From positions 1-32,115 of IMG/VR virus record IMGVR_UViG_3300036766_000109: 32,115 nucleotides of DNA. One strand, written 5' to 3'. Source of the stretch: a virus. The notes below the pieces were generated by a model, which made no database searches, had not been told where the DNA came from, and worked only from the letters and a program-made list of their open reading frames with translations. Each line of letters starts with the position of its first letter. Position 1 is the first letter of the stretch. The translations under genes were made by a program, and so were the position numbers. This document shows positions 22,303 through 30,498 of this stretch, one piece after another.

Positions 22303-24030
22303 ATGTCACAGATTACAAACTTTGCATTCAAGATCACCCCAGGCACCTTTATAGAGAGAATCTATGGAGATGTTGGGTTTGTTGAAGGCGCAACGGTACA
22401 ATTCACCTCACCCACTGTTCTTTCCGGAACCCCCAAGTTCATTGGTGATAATGTCACTACTATGGAATTCACGGTTGAGGATAGCAATAGTAACATCATT
22501 CTTGGTGCTGGTGGCACTCTCCCAGTTTCAGGTTCTCTTAACAGTGCCCTTGGCCATCTACCATTTGCAGCTGCTGGACTTGCTACTACAGCATCAAACA
22601 ACAATTCATTTGGATACCAGGGACTGAGTTCCATAGTTACCGCTTCTAACAACGTAAATATTGGCCACCAAGGGCTTTCTTTACTTGCTGATGGTAACTA
22701 TAACGTAAACATATCTGCCTTGCAGGGTGGACTTGCATACTCTGGTAGCGAATCCAGTAACATAAATCTGAACGCATCAGCAACCACCGTTGCAGCCGAG
22801 AACCATGTGCTCAGAATAGGTGATGGTACTGGTGCTGGTATTATGCAACTCGAGGCAGCATATATATCAGGCATTGATAATGTGAATCTCGCTACTGCAA
22901 ATGTAGTAACTGAAGTAGGCAATAGATTAGGAACCGCGGTAATTACCGGTGGTACTGATATTAATATTGATACTACAACCCCAAATGAGATCATAATCAA
23001 TTCAACCTTTGTAGCACCCCCTATAACCATAACCACCGACGATTCAGTAGTTCAAACAGGGCCTAGTTTTAATCTATTAGCCTACAATGCATCTAATCAT
23101 TGCGGTGGAACTGTCAGTTTCACTGGAAATGGTGTTGATACCATGCTTCTGAATGTAACTGATGCGAACAACAATACTTCTATAGGATTTGGTTCTGGCA
23201 ATAATACAATTGTAGGGGTAAGGAACGTAATTCTAGGATACAATTCTGGCTCAAGTTTGGGAGTTGGGTCTGAAAACACTTTTCTTGGCGCTCGGTGCGG
23301 CGAAGCAATGATTGATAAAAATCAAAACGTATTAATTGGCCACCAATGCATGGTTCAAAATAATGGATCAAGCAACGTCGCTATCGGATATCAAGCCGCA
23401 GTTAACTTGCTTTCAGGTGAGCAAAATTGCATTCTCGGTTACGCCGCTGCTGGTAATTATGTTGGGGCTGAGTCATATAATGTGATTTTGAATAGTCCTG
23501 GAGTTGCCGCAGAAACCAATACCCTGAGAATAGGATCCGGAACTGGAGCAGTAGGGCAACAACTTCAAGCAGCATATATATCAGGCATTGATGGCGTTAA
23601 CGTAGGATCAACTGCTACAGTTGTAACTGAAGCTTCCAATCAATTAGGAACTGCGGTTATCACAGCAGGAACAAATGTAACCGTTACTCCTGGTGCTAAT
23701 ACTATAACTATTGCAGCAAATACTGGCGCTCAAGTAACTAATTATACTGGTGTAAATCATGCTGCATCTCCATACACTGCCCTATCAACTGACTATTATA
23801 TATCTGCTGATGTGACCGCTGGTGTTATATCAATACTTTTACCAAATGCTCCTACTACTGGAAGAATATTCATAGTTAAAGACAAGGTTGGACTTGCAGC
23901 GACAAGCAATATAACTATCACCACTGTGGGTGGCGCAGTTAATATAGATGGCGCTACTACATTTGTTATGAATACTGCATATGAGGCCGCGTCTTTAATC
24001 TGGAACGGGTCTTCATATGAAATTTGGTAG
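22303..24030 (+). CDS. Tail fibre protein 2, YadA-like beta-roll repeats
   Basis: A 575-residue product. Residues about 85-135 and 285-395 carry repeats of the type SNVAIGYQAA, NVNIGHQGL, NVLIGHQCM, NCILGYAAA, which resemble the left-handed beta-roll repeats of trimeric adhesins (YadA-head type, NxAIGxxA). The two halves also repeat each other (LRIGDGTGAGIMQLEAAYISGIDNVNL versus LRIGSGTGAVGQQLQAAYISGIDGVNV; LGTAVITGGT versus LGTAVITAGT). The C-terminal ~90 residues (YYISADVTAGVISILLPNAPTTGRIFIVKDKVG...SLIWNGSSYEIW) form a separate beta domain. Starts after TTTAAGGAG. A receptor-binding fibre by inference. Confidence 0.78.
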   Translation: MSQITNFAFKITPGTFIERIYGDVGFVEGATVQFTSPTVLSGTPKFIGDNVTTMEFTVEDSNSNIILGAGGTLPVSGSLNSALGHLPFAAAGLATTASNNNSFGYQGLSSIVTASNNVNIGHQGLSLLADGNYNVNISALQGGLAYSGSESSNINLNASATTVAAENHVLRIGDGTGAGIMQLEAAYISGIDNVNLATANVVTEVGNRLGTAVITGGTDINIDTTTPNEIIINSTFVAPPITITTDDSVVQTGPSFNLLAYNASNHCGGTVSFTGNGVDTMLLNVTDANNNTSIGFGSGNNTIVGVRNVILGYNSGSSLGVGSENTFLGARCGEAMIDKNQNVLIGHQCMVQNNGSSNVAIGYQAAVNLLSGEQNCILGYAAAGNYVGAESYNVILNSPGVAAETNTLRIGSGTGAVGQQLQAAYISGIDGVNVGSTATVVTEASNQLGTAVITAGTNVTVTPGANTITIAANTGAQVTNYTGVNHAASPYTALSTDYYISADVTAGVISILLPNAPTTGRIFIVKDKVGLAATSNITITTVGGAVNIDGATTFVMNTAYEAASLIWNGSSYEIW

Positions 24031-24063
24031 AATACTTCATACCTTGTATACAGGAGAATTACT

Positions 24064-25260
24064 TTGAGTTATAAAAGAATATCACCGCAACCAGTCATAG
24101 AAGGCGGTACAGGAGTAGTTACAATGACTACTGCCTACGCACCCGTATGTGCAGGAACGACTGCTATAGGAGCATTGCAAGTTGCTTCTACTGGATTAGC
24201 AACTAGTGGATTCATACTGACCAGTACTGGCGCTGCTTCATTACCATCATTTCAGGCCAATGCTGCTATATCTACACTTGATGGTGATAGTGGTACTGCA
24301 TCCGGAGCAACCGTTACGGTAAAGGCCGGCGTATCTACGCTTCATTGTGGAAGTTCAGTCTCAATTACGGGGGATAATGTTTCTACATTGACACTGAATG
24401 TTACTGATTCACAAACTAATACCATTATAGGACAAGGTTCAGGCTCTGCCGCTCTTGTACCTAATTCTGGTAGAAACAATGCAGTCCTTGGATACAATTG
24501 CCTTTCAAGTGGAACAACAGATGCAAATTGCGTAGCTATAGGAAGCAGTGCCCTTAATTTGTTACAGGGAAGTAATGGTAGCAATGTAGCTATCGGAACT
24601 AATTCCCTGGATCAAATTGTAACGGGGAACACCAATATTGCAATTAATGGAGGCACCCTTTATACCTCTTCTGAATCATCCAATATATTATTTAATCATC
24701 CTGGTTCAGTCGGTGAATCACATGTATTGCGCATTGGGGGAAGTACAGGATCATCTCCAGCAGCACTATCGAAAGCATTCATATGTGGCATACAAGGAGT
24801 TAATGTAGGCTCTACTGCAACTGTAGTAACTGCGGTAACTAATCAACTAGGAACGGCAGTCATAACTGGTGGTACTGGAATTAGTATTGGTACCGGCGCT
24901 AATACAATAACAATAAATAATACTGGAGGTGGCTTTACTTGGAATGATGTTACTAGTGGATCCGCTACTATGGCAGCCCAGAATGGCTATATTGCTGATA
25001 AAAGCACTCTAACTACCTTTACCTTGCCTAACCCTAGTGTTAAAGGTGACACTATTAAAATTGTTGGCTATGGATCTGGTGGTTGGACTATTGTCTATGG
25101 TACTAATCAGAGAATATTTTTTGGTAGTTCTACAACTACTCTTACAACAGGAAGTTTATCTTCCACTAATCAACGTGACTGTGTTGAATTAGTATGTGTG
25201 GATCAAAATCCTGCAGGATTCACTGTTGTATCTTCAATAGGCAATCTTACTGTAGTTTAA
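24064..25260 (+). CDS. Tail fibre protein 3, TTG start
   Basis: A 398-residue product. The start is TTG at 24064, supported by CAGGAG 8 bases upstream. N-terminal module: GGTGVVTMTTAYAPVCAGTTAIGALQVASTGLATSGFILTSTGAASLPSFQ, shared with the fibre at 26005. Middle: NNAVLGYNCLSSGTTDANCVAIGSSALNLLQGSNGSNVAIGTNSL, the same YadA-like repeats as fibre 2, then FICGIQGVNVGSTATVVTAVTNQLGTAVITGGTGI as in fibre 2. C-terminus: SATMAAQNGYIADKSTLTTFTLPNPSVKGDTIKIVGYGSGGWTIVYG..., a distinct tip domain found in many phage fibres. It is a mosaic of its neighbours. Confidence 0.78.
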   Translation: MSYKRISPQPVIEGGTGVVTMTTAYAPVCAGTTAIGALQVASTGLATSGFILTSTGAASLPSFQANAAISTLDGDSGTASGATVTVKAGVSTLHCGSSVSITGDNVSTLTLNVTDSQTNTIIGQGSGSAALVPNSGRNNAVLGYNCLSSGTTDANCVAIGSSALNLLQGSNGSNVAIGTNSLDQIVTGNTNIAINGGTLYTSSESSNILFNHPGSVGESHVLRIGGSTGSSPAALSKAFICGIQGVNVGSTATVVTAVTNQLGTAVITGGTGISIGTGANTITINNTGGGFTWNDVTSGSATMAAQNGYIADKSTLTTFTLPNPSVKGDTIKIVGYGSGGWTIVYGTNQRIFFGSSTTTLTTGSLSSTNQRDCVELVCVDQNPAGFTVVSSIGNLTVV

Positions 25261-25269
25261 GGAATAAAT

Positions 25270-25995
25270 ATGGCTACCAATAACGCATCAGATCAATCAC
25301 CAACACAATACAATGTCCAAGTTGGAGGCGCATCAGGTACTTTATCCAACGTCGCTCCCTCAGCAACATCAGGAGTCCCACTTGTTTCAGGAGGCGCTTC
25401 TGCTAATCCATCGTTTACTACCGCTACAATAGCTGGTGGTGGAACTAATGCTACCTCTATGTCAACCAGCACTGGCATTGTGAAATATGATGGAACTTCA
25501 TTAGTAACTTCATCTACTGCATTGATTGATTCTTCTAATAGAATGACCAATACTTCTCAACCATGTTTTTCTGCTTATTCTAATACCGGTCCTTCTAATG
25601 TTACGGGTGATGGAACCATATACACTGTTGTCTATGATACGGAAGTTTTTGATCAAGCAAGTAACTTTTCTTCTACGACTTTTACTGCTCCGGTTACAGG
25701 AAAGTATTCATTAACTTATTGTTGTACGCCAATCGATTTAGCTGTTGCGCATACTACATTAATCATGCAAATAGTTACTACATTGCATACTTATACTATC
25801 GCGGAAGAATATCCATTCGCGGTTCAACTCGGAGATCAAATTACGTTGACTGGTACTATATTAGCGAACATGACCGCAGGAGATACTGCTAAAACAACAT
25901 TATATGTTGCAGGTTCAACTAAAACGGTAAGTATTGGTGGATTAGCCTATGAAGGTGCGGTAGCTACATATTTCATGGGATATTTAGTTTGTTAA
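25270..25995 (+). CDS. Tail fibre protein 4, short, C1q/TNF-like tip
   Basis: A 241-residue product. The N-terminus (QYNVQVGGASGTLSNVAPSATSGVPLVSGGASANPSFTTATIAGGGTNATSM) is the same shaft module found twice in the fibre at 26005. The C-terminal ~145 residues (PCFSAYSNTGPSNVTGDGTIYTVVYDTEVFDQASNFSSTTFTAPVTGKYSLTYCC...) match the pattern of a C1q/TNF-like jelly roll (vxFdtevfdxxxxFxxxxFTAPvxGkYxlxy). Such trimeric domains often bind surface glycans or proteins. Start follows TTTAAGGAATAAAT. Confidence 0.75.
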   Translation: MATNNASDQSPTQYNVQVGGASGTLSNVAPSATSGVPLVSGGASANPSFTTATIAGGGTNATSMSTSTGIVKYDGTSLVTSSTALIDSSNRMTNTSQPCFSAYSNTGPSNVTGDGTIYTVVYDTEVFDQASNFSSTTFTAPVTGKYSLTYCCTPIDLAVAHTTLIMQIVTTLHTYTIAEEYPFAVQLGDQITLTGTILANMTAGDTAKTTLYVAGSTKTVSIGGLAYEGAVATYFMGYLVC

Positions 25996-26004
25996 AGGAA
26001 TTAT

Positions 26005-28026
26005 ATGAGCAATAGATTAGGCGGAAAGCAAGGTACATCCTATACGGGAACGAATGCTAATCAACCACCAAATTGGACATTTAATGATAGAGATCCCAAT
26101 CAATATGATACGAATAACTATTCCATAGGTGATCTATGGCTCAATGAATTGACCAAAGTACCCTACATGCTTGTAGATCTACAAGGTAGTAATACCTCTA
26201 AAGGAGCTCTTGCTACATGGATTCCTCTTACAGGAGGAGTTGGATCTGGGATAACCAATCTTGAGGGTGATAGCGGTGGGATGGTGTTCTCCAATGGAGC
26301 ATCTACCGTATTTGTGAAAGGTGATGGATCAACAATATCAGTTGATGGCACTCCTGGTATGAATTTATTAACCATATCAGCAGGCACCACAGTGCCAACA
26401 TCCTTCATAACTAATCCAGCAACCGGCACAGCAATACCAAGTATGAATGTCATAACATTTGCTGGTCAGGATGGTATAGTAGCAGCAGCAGCAGGATCAA
26501 CAATAACCTTATCGTCTGATGGCTCTATAGCAAACTCATTTATAACCAATCCAGCTACAGGGACAGCAACTCCTTCTGCGGGTGTGCTGACTTTCGCAGG
26601 AACTGGTGGCATCACTGCCTCGGCAGCTGGCAGCACTGTAACTATTAGTGGTAGTGGATTACCATCTGGAACTGTTACTGCATTAACTGGAGATAGTGGA
26701 GGCAATGCACTTCCTCTTGCAGGTGTTATAACAGTTGCTGGAAGAAGAAACATAACAACAACAGCCAATATAAATCCTCATACCGTCACCGTAGATGTAT
26801 CAGGAACAACTAACCATGCAGTACAAATAGGTAATGCAACTAATTCACTCACATCAGTTTCTCCCTCAGCAACATCAGGAGTTCCATTTATATCTCAGGG
26901 CGCAGCAGCGGATCCTATTTTTGGAACAGCAGTAGTAGCTGGCGGTGGAACTGGCGTTGTTAGTACAACAGCATATGCCCCCATTTGTGGTGGAACAACA
27001 TCAACAAACCCCCTACAATCTGCATCTACAGGTATAGCTAATGTGGGCTATGTACTCACAAGTACAGGTGCTGGAAGCTTGCCAGATTGGGAGCCTGTAC
27101 CTGGTGGAGGATTAACGGGACTTATAGGTGGAAATGGTAATACAGCCACTCCAACATTGGGAAAGATTATTTTAGCCAATGGAAACAATATATCTACTGT
27201 AGCTACAGCTGGCCCAAATACTGTGACCATTAATGTTGCTGGAACGACCGATCATGCAGTGCAAGTTGGTAATGCTGGAGGATCATTAACTTCAGTTGTA
27301 CCATCAGGAACTCCTGGAATTCCATTAGTTTCAACAGGCGCAGCAACCAATCCAGCCTTCGGAACAGCAGTTGTTCCTGGCGGTGGGACTGGTATAACGG
27401 CAGCAGGTGCAGCATACGCACCTATATGTGCTGGTACCGTTGTTAATGGCGCATTCCAAACAGCCTCAACTGGTATTGCTAATTCAGGTTATGTTTTGAC
27501 CAGTAATGGTGCTGGAGCCCTGCCTTCATGGAAACCAGGATCTACCGGCACAGGATCATCTGCTTTCGGTGCATGTTTATTTAATGATGTTGCAAATGTC
27601 ACAGGTGCTGGATTTGATTACACTATTAAATTCCCTAAAGTAGCATACAATATTGGTGGCAATTATAATTCAGGAACAGGAGTATATACAGCCCCTGCTA
27701 ATGGTTTATATATGTTTAATTCAACTGTTAGTATGGGTTCAATAACTGCTGCAATGACTACTATTAGATTTGCATTAGATGTTGCTGGTACGGGTCCATC
27801 AGTAGGAACGGTCTCCTTTGTTCGATGCAATCCTTACGCAACAAAATCTGGTGCTGATATATGGAGATTCAATGGTGGAGTCAATATGTATCTTAATGCT
27901 GGAGATATTGTTTCTGCGAGAATTACTATTGAAAATGGCGCAGGTAATACCGCATCAATTTTAGGAGTTGCGCCTGCTGCGGATGCTTTAGGAAGAACAT
28001 TTTTTACAGGATGCAGAATAATTTAA
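26005..28026 (+). CDS. Tail fibre protein 5, C1q-like tip
   Basis: A 673-residue product. N-terminal anchor-like domain (NWTFNDRDPNQYDTNNYSIGDLWLNELTKVPYMLVDLQGSNTSKGALATWIPLTGG), then repeats of FITNPATGTAxPSxxVxTFAGxxGIxAxAAGSTxTxS. Two copies follow of a module HAVQ[IV]GNA...LTSV.PS.T.G.P..S.GAA..P.FGTAVV.GGGTG.....AYAPIC.GT....QSASTGIA..GYVLTS.GAG.LP. The C-terminus (FDYTIKFPKVAYNIGGNYNSGTGVYTAPANGLYMFNSTVSMG...) is a C1q-like domain, different from that of fibre 4. The last gene of the rightward late block. Confidence 0.78.
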   Translation: MSNRLGGKQGTSYTGTNANQPPNWTFNDRDPNQYDTNNYSIGDLWLNELTKVPYMLVDLQGSNTSKGALATWIPLTGGVGSGITNLEGDSGGMVFSNGASTVFVKGDGSTISVDGTPGMNLLTISAGTTVPTSFITNPATGTAIPSMNVITFAGQDGIVAAAAGSTITLSSDGSIANSFITNPATGTATPSAGVLTFAGTGGITASAAGSTVTISGSGLPSGTVTALTGDSGGNALPLAGVITVAGRRNITTTANINPHTVTVDVSGTTNHAVQIGNATNSLTSVSPSATSGVPFISQGAAADPIFGTAVVAGGGTGVVSTTAYAPICGGTTSTNPLQSASTGIANVGYVLTSTGAGSLPDWEPVPGGGLTGLIGGNGNTATPTLGKIILANGNNISTVATAGPNTVTINVAGTTDHAVQVGNAGGSLTSVVPSGTPGIPLVSTGAATNPAFGTAVVPGGGTGITAAGAAYAPICAGTVVNGAFQTASTGIANSGYVLTSNGAGALPSWKPGSTGTGSSAFGACLFNDVANVTGAGFDYTIKFPKVAYNIGGNYNSGTGVYTAPANGLYMFNSTVSMGSITAAMTTIRFALDVAGTGPSVGTVSFVRCNPYATKSGADIWRFNGGVNMYLNAGDIVSARITIENGAGNTASILGVAPAADALGRTFFTGCRII

Positions 28027-28075
28027 TTAAGAATCTCTATCTATTAGATAAAAATATTCTTCATCATAAGAACAA

Positions 28076-28132
28076 CCCCCATGACTATGAAGGCCATGGG
28101 GGTAACTGCATACAAAGGGTAGAATGTATGCA
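28076..28132. terminator. Bidirectional terminator region between convergent operons
   Basis: CCCCCATG (28076-28083) pairs with CATGGGGG (28095-28102), 8 bp, and TGCATAC (28107-28113) pairs with GTATGCA (28126-28132). It lies between the last rightward fibre gene and the end of the leftward operon, where transcription from both sides should stop. T-runs are short, so efficiency is uncertain. Confidence 0.65.
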
Positions 28133-28141
28133 ATAGGGAAT

Positions 28142-28360
28142 TTATTTAATGAGTGTTAGTTTTTCGACAATATGAGCATCTGTTGCATCATTACTGAAAT
28201 TGCCCATCAACTGCCAATGAGGATTGGATTCCTCTGTCCCGAATTGAGTATAGAGCTCGAATGCATCACCTTTTACGTTCATAACTTTGCATGATGTACC
28301 CCAAGGGGCATGATCTAATTTACTCGGTGCACTGTGTCGAATGAGTATGTGATTAGACAT
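28142..28360 (-). CDS. Small unknown protein, last gene of leftward operon
   Basis: A 72-residue soluble product (MSNHILIRHSAPSKLDHAPWGTSCKVMNVKGDAFELYTQFGTEESNPHWQLMG...). No family recognised. Its ATG overlaps the stop of the previous gene (TAATG), with TGGAG about 9 bases upstream, so the two are coupled. The composition suggests a small beta-rich fold. Confidence 0.6.
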   Translation of the reverse strand: MSNHILIRHSAPSKLDHAPWGTSCKVMNVKGDAFELYTQFGTEESNPHWQLMGNFSNDATDAHIVEKLTLIK

Positions 28361-28854
28361 TAGTATAGCTCCAATAAAGTGGAGTCACCATTTACAAGAC
28401 TATCAAAATAATCCTCATCATCCATTTTATCCCCTAGATCAGACAAAGGATTGTATGGTCCTGATGATGCCTCATTTTTGATATTAACCGTTGGAATATG
28501 CGGTCGCTCTTTCGCATAACATGATTTCAGAAATGATCCGAAGAACTTCTTGTAATTGAAACTATCATTTGAGCAATAGAAATCGACCATACAGTTGCTG
28601 TTAGATGTATCTATTGATAATGTTATGCATCCATAATCATTGAAATAATAGTAGTGAATCAGTCCATCACCACAATCCATTTTCTGGAGACTAAACCCAG
28701 GTATTTTTGCCTTTTTTGCTGCCTTTTCAAAAGCAGATACTACTTGGTCAGTGTTTTCAAAGAATTGATAGCAGTTGCTAATTGCAATCGTTTTATCAAC
28801 ACATGCATAAGTATGGTTTGCTATTAATAGGGCACATAATAATAATCGTTTCAT
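28360..28854 (-). CDS. Secreted protein, faint S-adenosylmethionine-decarboxylase resemblance
   Basis: A 164-residue product with a clear signal peptide (MKRLLLCALLIANHTYA, cleavage likely before Cys18), so it is exported. The mature part has an even number of cysteines spread through it and a pattern that recalls the small bacterial AdoMet decarboxylase fold: an N-terminal helix (DQVVSAFEKAAKKAKI), then YGCITLSIDTSNSNCMVDFYCSND, comparable to [24 protein letters not shown] in SpeD, then a helix (YKKFFGSFLKSCYAKE). The Ser-His that forms the pyruvoyl group is not present, so enzymatic activity is unlikely. The acidic tail has no known match. AAGGAAGG precedes the ATG. The fold link is a guess; the export signal is solid. 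Confidence 0.6.
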   Translation of the reverse strand: MKRLLLCALLIANHTYACVDKTIAISNCYQFFENTDQVVSAFEKAAKKAKIPGFSLQKMDCGDGLIHYYYFNDYGCITLSIDTSNSNCMVDFYCSNDSFNYKKFFGSFLKSCYAKERPHIPTVNIKNEASSGPYNPLSDLGDKMDDEDYFDSLVNGDSTLLELY

Positions 28855-28898
28855 CGTTTTCCTTCCTTTAGTCTCGGTATAGCTTTAGCAACGATGGA

Positions 28899-29576
28899 TT
28901 ATCGTGGCCTTTTGGCATGTTCTTCTTCTGATTTTCTTATCTTACGTATCCTGGCAAGAGCCTTATAATATTCACTATGAGGAAGATCAGCCAACGTATT
29001 TATATCGTGGACCTTCATGATATCATCTGCTATTGCAGGATACCCTTCCAATTCAATCATGAGCTCTTCATACTGCCTGTTATCTATAAGGTCATTGCGG
29101 TTAACCTTTCGTTGATCCTCGAGTGGTTTTGCAGCCTCTTTCATGAGCCTCTTTTCAGCAGCAAATGCACCATCATCATCCCAAGCAGCAGGATCATTAG
29201 GAGAGGCAGCTATGCCTAATAGCATCTGAGCTTGCCTTCTCTTTATGGTCTCTGTGTTATTGCCAGTCTCTCTGAGAGTCTCTCCTGGCATTGCTCTTGC
29301 CCATGAAGACATCCATTGATCTGATTCATGGTTGATCTCTGTTTTTATGATTACAGCACCCATACAACTATCAAGTATCTCTTCATGCTGGTTGAATGAT
29401 ATTGCATGCGCTGACAAAGCTTCTCTTGTTGCGGCTATAGTTGCCTCCAGATTAGCAAACTTTCCTCTAGGACCATCCTGATTGGCTATGAGAGGCTTAT
29501 AACAACCTTGTGCTTTAGCTAAGGCTGCTACTAGCTCCCCCACCTTCTCAGAACGGTATCTACTCATATTCTCCAT
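28899..29576 (-). CDS. erf: ERF-family single-strand annealing protein 1
   Basis: A 225-residue product. The core LVAALAKAQ (residues 15-23), GPRGKFANLEATIAATREALSAHAISFNQ (35-63), AVIIKTEINHESDQWMSSWARAMPG (74-98) and NNTETIKRRQAQMLLGIA (106-123) followed by WDDDGA fits the ERF (essential recombination function) pattern seen in P22 Erf. These proteins anneal complementary single strands in phage recombination. The C-terminal part (LADLPHSEYYKALARIRKIRKSEEE) is helical and may be the oligomerisation or partner region. The ATG at 29576 is preferred over GTG 29579 because GAGGAG lies 7 bases upstream. Overlaps the membrane-peptide gene ahead of it by 17 bases. Confidence 0.82.
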   Translation of the reverse strand: MENMSRYRSEKVGELVAALAKAQGCYKPLIANQDGPRGKFANLEATIAATREALSAHAISFNQHEEILDSCMGAVIIKTEINHESDQWMSSWARAMPGETLRETGNNTETIKRRQAQMLLGIAASPNDPAAWDDDGAFAAEKRLMKEAAKPLEDQRKVNRNDLIDNRQYEELMIELEGYPAIADDIMKVHDINTLADLPHSEYYKALARIRKIRKSEEEHAKRPR

Positions 29577-29730
29577 CACTAATCTCCTCGATACAGCATT
29601 CGTAGGTGAACCATTCCTGCTCTATCGTATTCAATCTTGAATGATGCATGACAAGAACCATGCTTATTATAAATATCACTACACATAATAAGACCTTAAA
29701 CATCACATTCATCCAAGTATTAATATTCAT
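29560..29730 (-). CDS. 56-residue single-span membrane protein
   Basis: MNINTWMNVMFKVLLCVVIFIISMVLVMHHSRLNTIEQEWFTYECCIEEISDGEYE: a hydrophobic segment at residues 10-28 followed by a charged, acidic C-terminal region with a Cys pair. Its ATG overlaps the previous stop (TAATG) and its end overlaps the ERF gene. The N-terminal span plus charged tail would suit a signal-anchor protein such as a spanin subunit or antiholin, but no sequence family is recognised. Too short for usual gene calling. Confidence 0.6.
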   Translation of the reverse strand: MNINTWMNVMFKVLLCVVIFIISMVLVMHHSRLNTIEQEWFTYECCIEEISDGEYE

Positions 29731-29849
29731 TACTTGCCTCTCTTTATGGATCTATAGAACAGATATAAAACAGATGTTAACAACAACACTACTAAAGTTA
29801 AACCTACCAGCGCTGTCTGAATTATAGGCTCTATAGTATCCTCGTACAT
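29730..29849 (-). CDS. 39-residue single-span membrane peptide
   Basis: MYEDTIEPIIQTALVGLTLVVLLLTSVLYLFYRSIKRGK: an acidic N-terminus, one strongly hydrophobic helix (residues 9-32) and a basic C-terminus, giving N-out/C-in topology by the positive-inside rule. Its ATG follows the previous stop directly (TAGATG) with GAGG just upstream, and its own stop overlaps the next ATG. The shape fits a pinholin- or holin-regulator-type peptide, unproven. Confidence 0.6.
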   Translation of the reverse strand: MYEDTIEPIIQTALVGLTLVVLLLTSVLYLFYRSIKRGK

Positions 29850-30155
29850 CTATGCCTCAATAATCTTTGAATCAGCAGCAGACGAAGCTTTCTTCAACCC
29901 ATCAAAGAAGTCATTGAATGAATTAGTGGCATTCGTAGCGAACTCATAGCGTGTAGCTATAAAGTTAAGAGCTGGATATAGTTCAATAAACTTCTCCTGC
30001 ATTACCTTAAGAATACGATTGACTTCATCAAGATTGGTCTCTCCTACAGGATGCCCTCTATGAGGATCCAGATCCTTATGGCACTCAAGATACTCTGTGT
30101 AGAGCCTATTCATCTCTGTATCAAGATCGTTGATTATCTCTTGAATTTTGCTCAT
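29850..30155 (-). CDS. Unknown helical protein
   Basis: A 101-residue soluble product (MSKIQEIINDLDTEMNRLYTEYLECHKDLDPHRGHPVGETNLDEVNRILKVMQEKFIELYPALNFIATRYEFATNATNSFNDFF...), mostly helical and possibly coiled-coil. No family recognised. GGGAGAAG precedes the ATG. Part of a tightly packed leftward operon ahead of two membrane peptides and ERF. Confidence 0.65.
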   Translation of the reverse strand: MSKIQEIINDLDTEMNRLYTEYLECHKDLDPHRGHPVGETNLDEVNRILKVMQEKFIELYPALNFIATRYEFATNATNSFNDFFDGLKKASSAADSKIIEA

Positions 30156-30213
30156 TACTTCTCCCGTAATTAGTTATAAGTTTCTTTATGCGCACTGATT
30201 ATAGTAATTCCAT

Positions 30214-30399
30214 TTAATTTGATCCACCATAATATGTGCTCATTTCTCTATTGTATTTCCGATCCGCTATTCTATCCTCTACCAGCTCGTAATAACATTC
30301 CATTGAACACAATACGGTATTCTCATCAGGGTTGAGTCTTCTTACTCCTGGTCCTGCATATTCTTCAATGCACCAGTCACATCGTTTAATGTTGTCCAT
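30214..30399 (-). CDS. Small Cys-rich (zinc-ribbon-like) protein, first gene of leftward operon
   Basis: A 61-residue product, MDNIKRCDWCIEEYAGPGVRRLNPDENTVLCSMECYYELVEDRIADRKYNREMSTYYGGSN. CxxC (residues 7-10) and CxxxC (31-35) could hold one zinc ion, in the manner of small treble-clef or MYM/FCS-type fingers. It is the promoter-proximal gene of the leftward operon, so an early regulatory or adaptor role is possible. AAGGG lies 7 bases before the ATG. Confidence 0.65.
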   Translation of the reverse strand: MDNIKRCDWCIEEYAGPGVRRLNPDENTVLCSMECYYELVEDRIADRKYNREMSTYYGGSN

Positions 30400-30419
30400 T
30401 ATTAACCCTTAATGGTTGT

Positions 30420-30463
30420 TTATTAATATGTAGATATCATAACATATTAATAATTCATGTCAA
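30420..30463 (-). promoter_or_regulatory. Leftward early promoter with inverted repeat
   Basis: On the minus strand, TTGACA (30458-30463) and TATGAT (30436-30441) are 16 bases apart, a near-consensus sigma70 promoter. TTATTAATATG (30420-30430) and CATATTAATAA (30443-30453) form an 11-bp perfect inverted repeat centred on the -10 element, a likely operator. Confidence 0.7.
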
Positions 30464-30469
30464 TCGTAG

Positions 30470-30498
30470 TTGCAATAATTATTTATACGTTATATAAT
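30470..30498 (+). promoter_or_regulatory. Rightward early promoter
   Basis: TTGCAA (30470-30475) and a perfect TATAAT (30493-30498) with a 17-base spacer. Transcription would start near 30505, about 25 bases ahead of the HTH-like gene. It diverges from the leftward promoter. Confidence 0.7.

Noticed and set aside
22362-23371. Leftward frames over fibre 2
   Set aside because: Composition is the reverse complement of fibre repeats; no initiation signals.
28977-29219. Rightward frame over ERF 1
   Set aside because: Complement of a gene with a recognised domain; no ribosome site.
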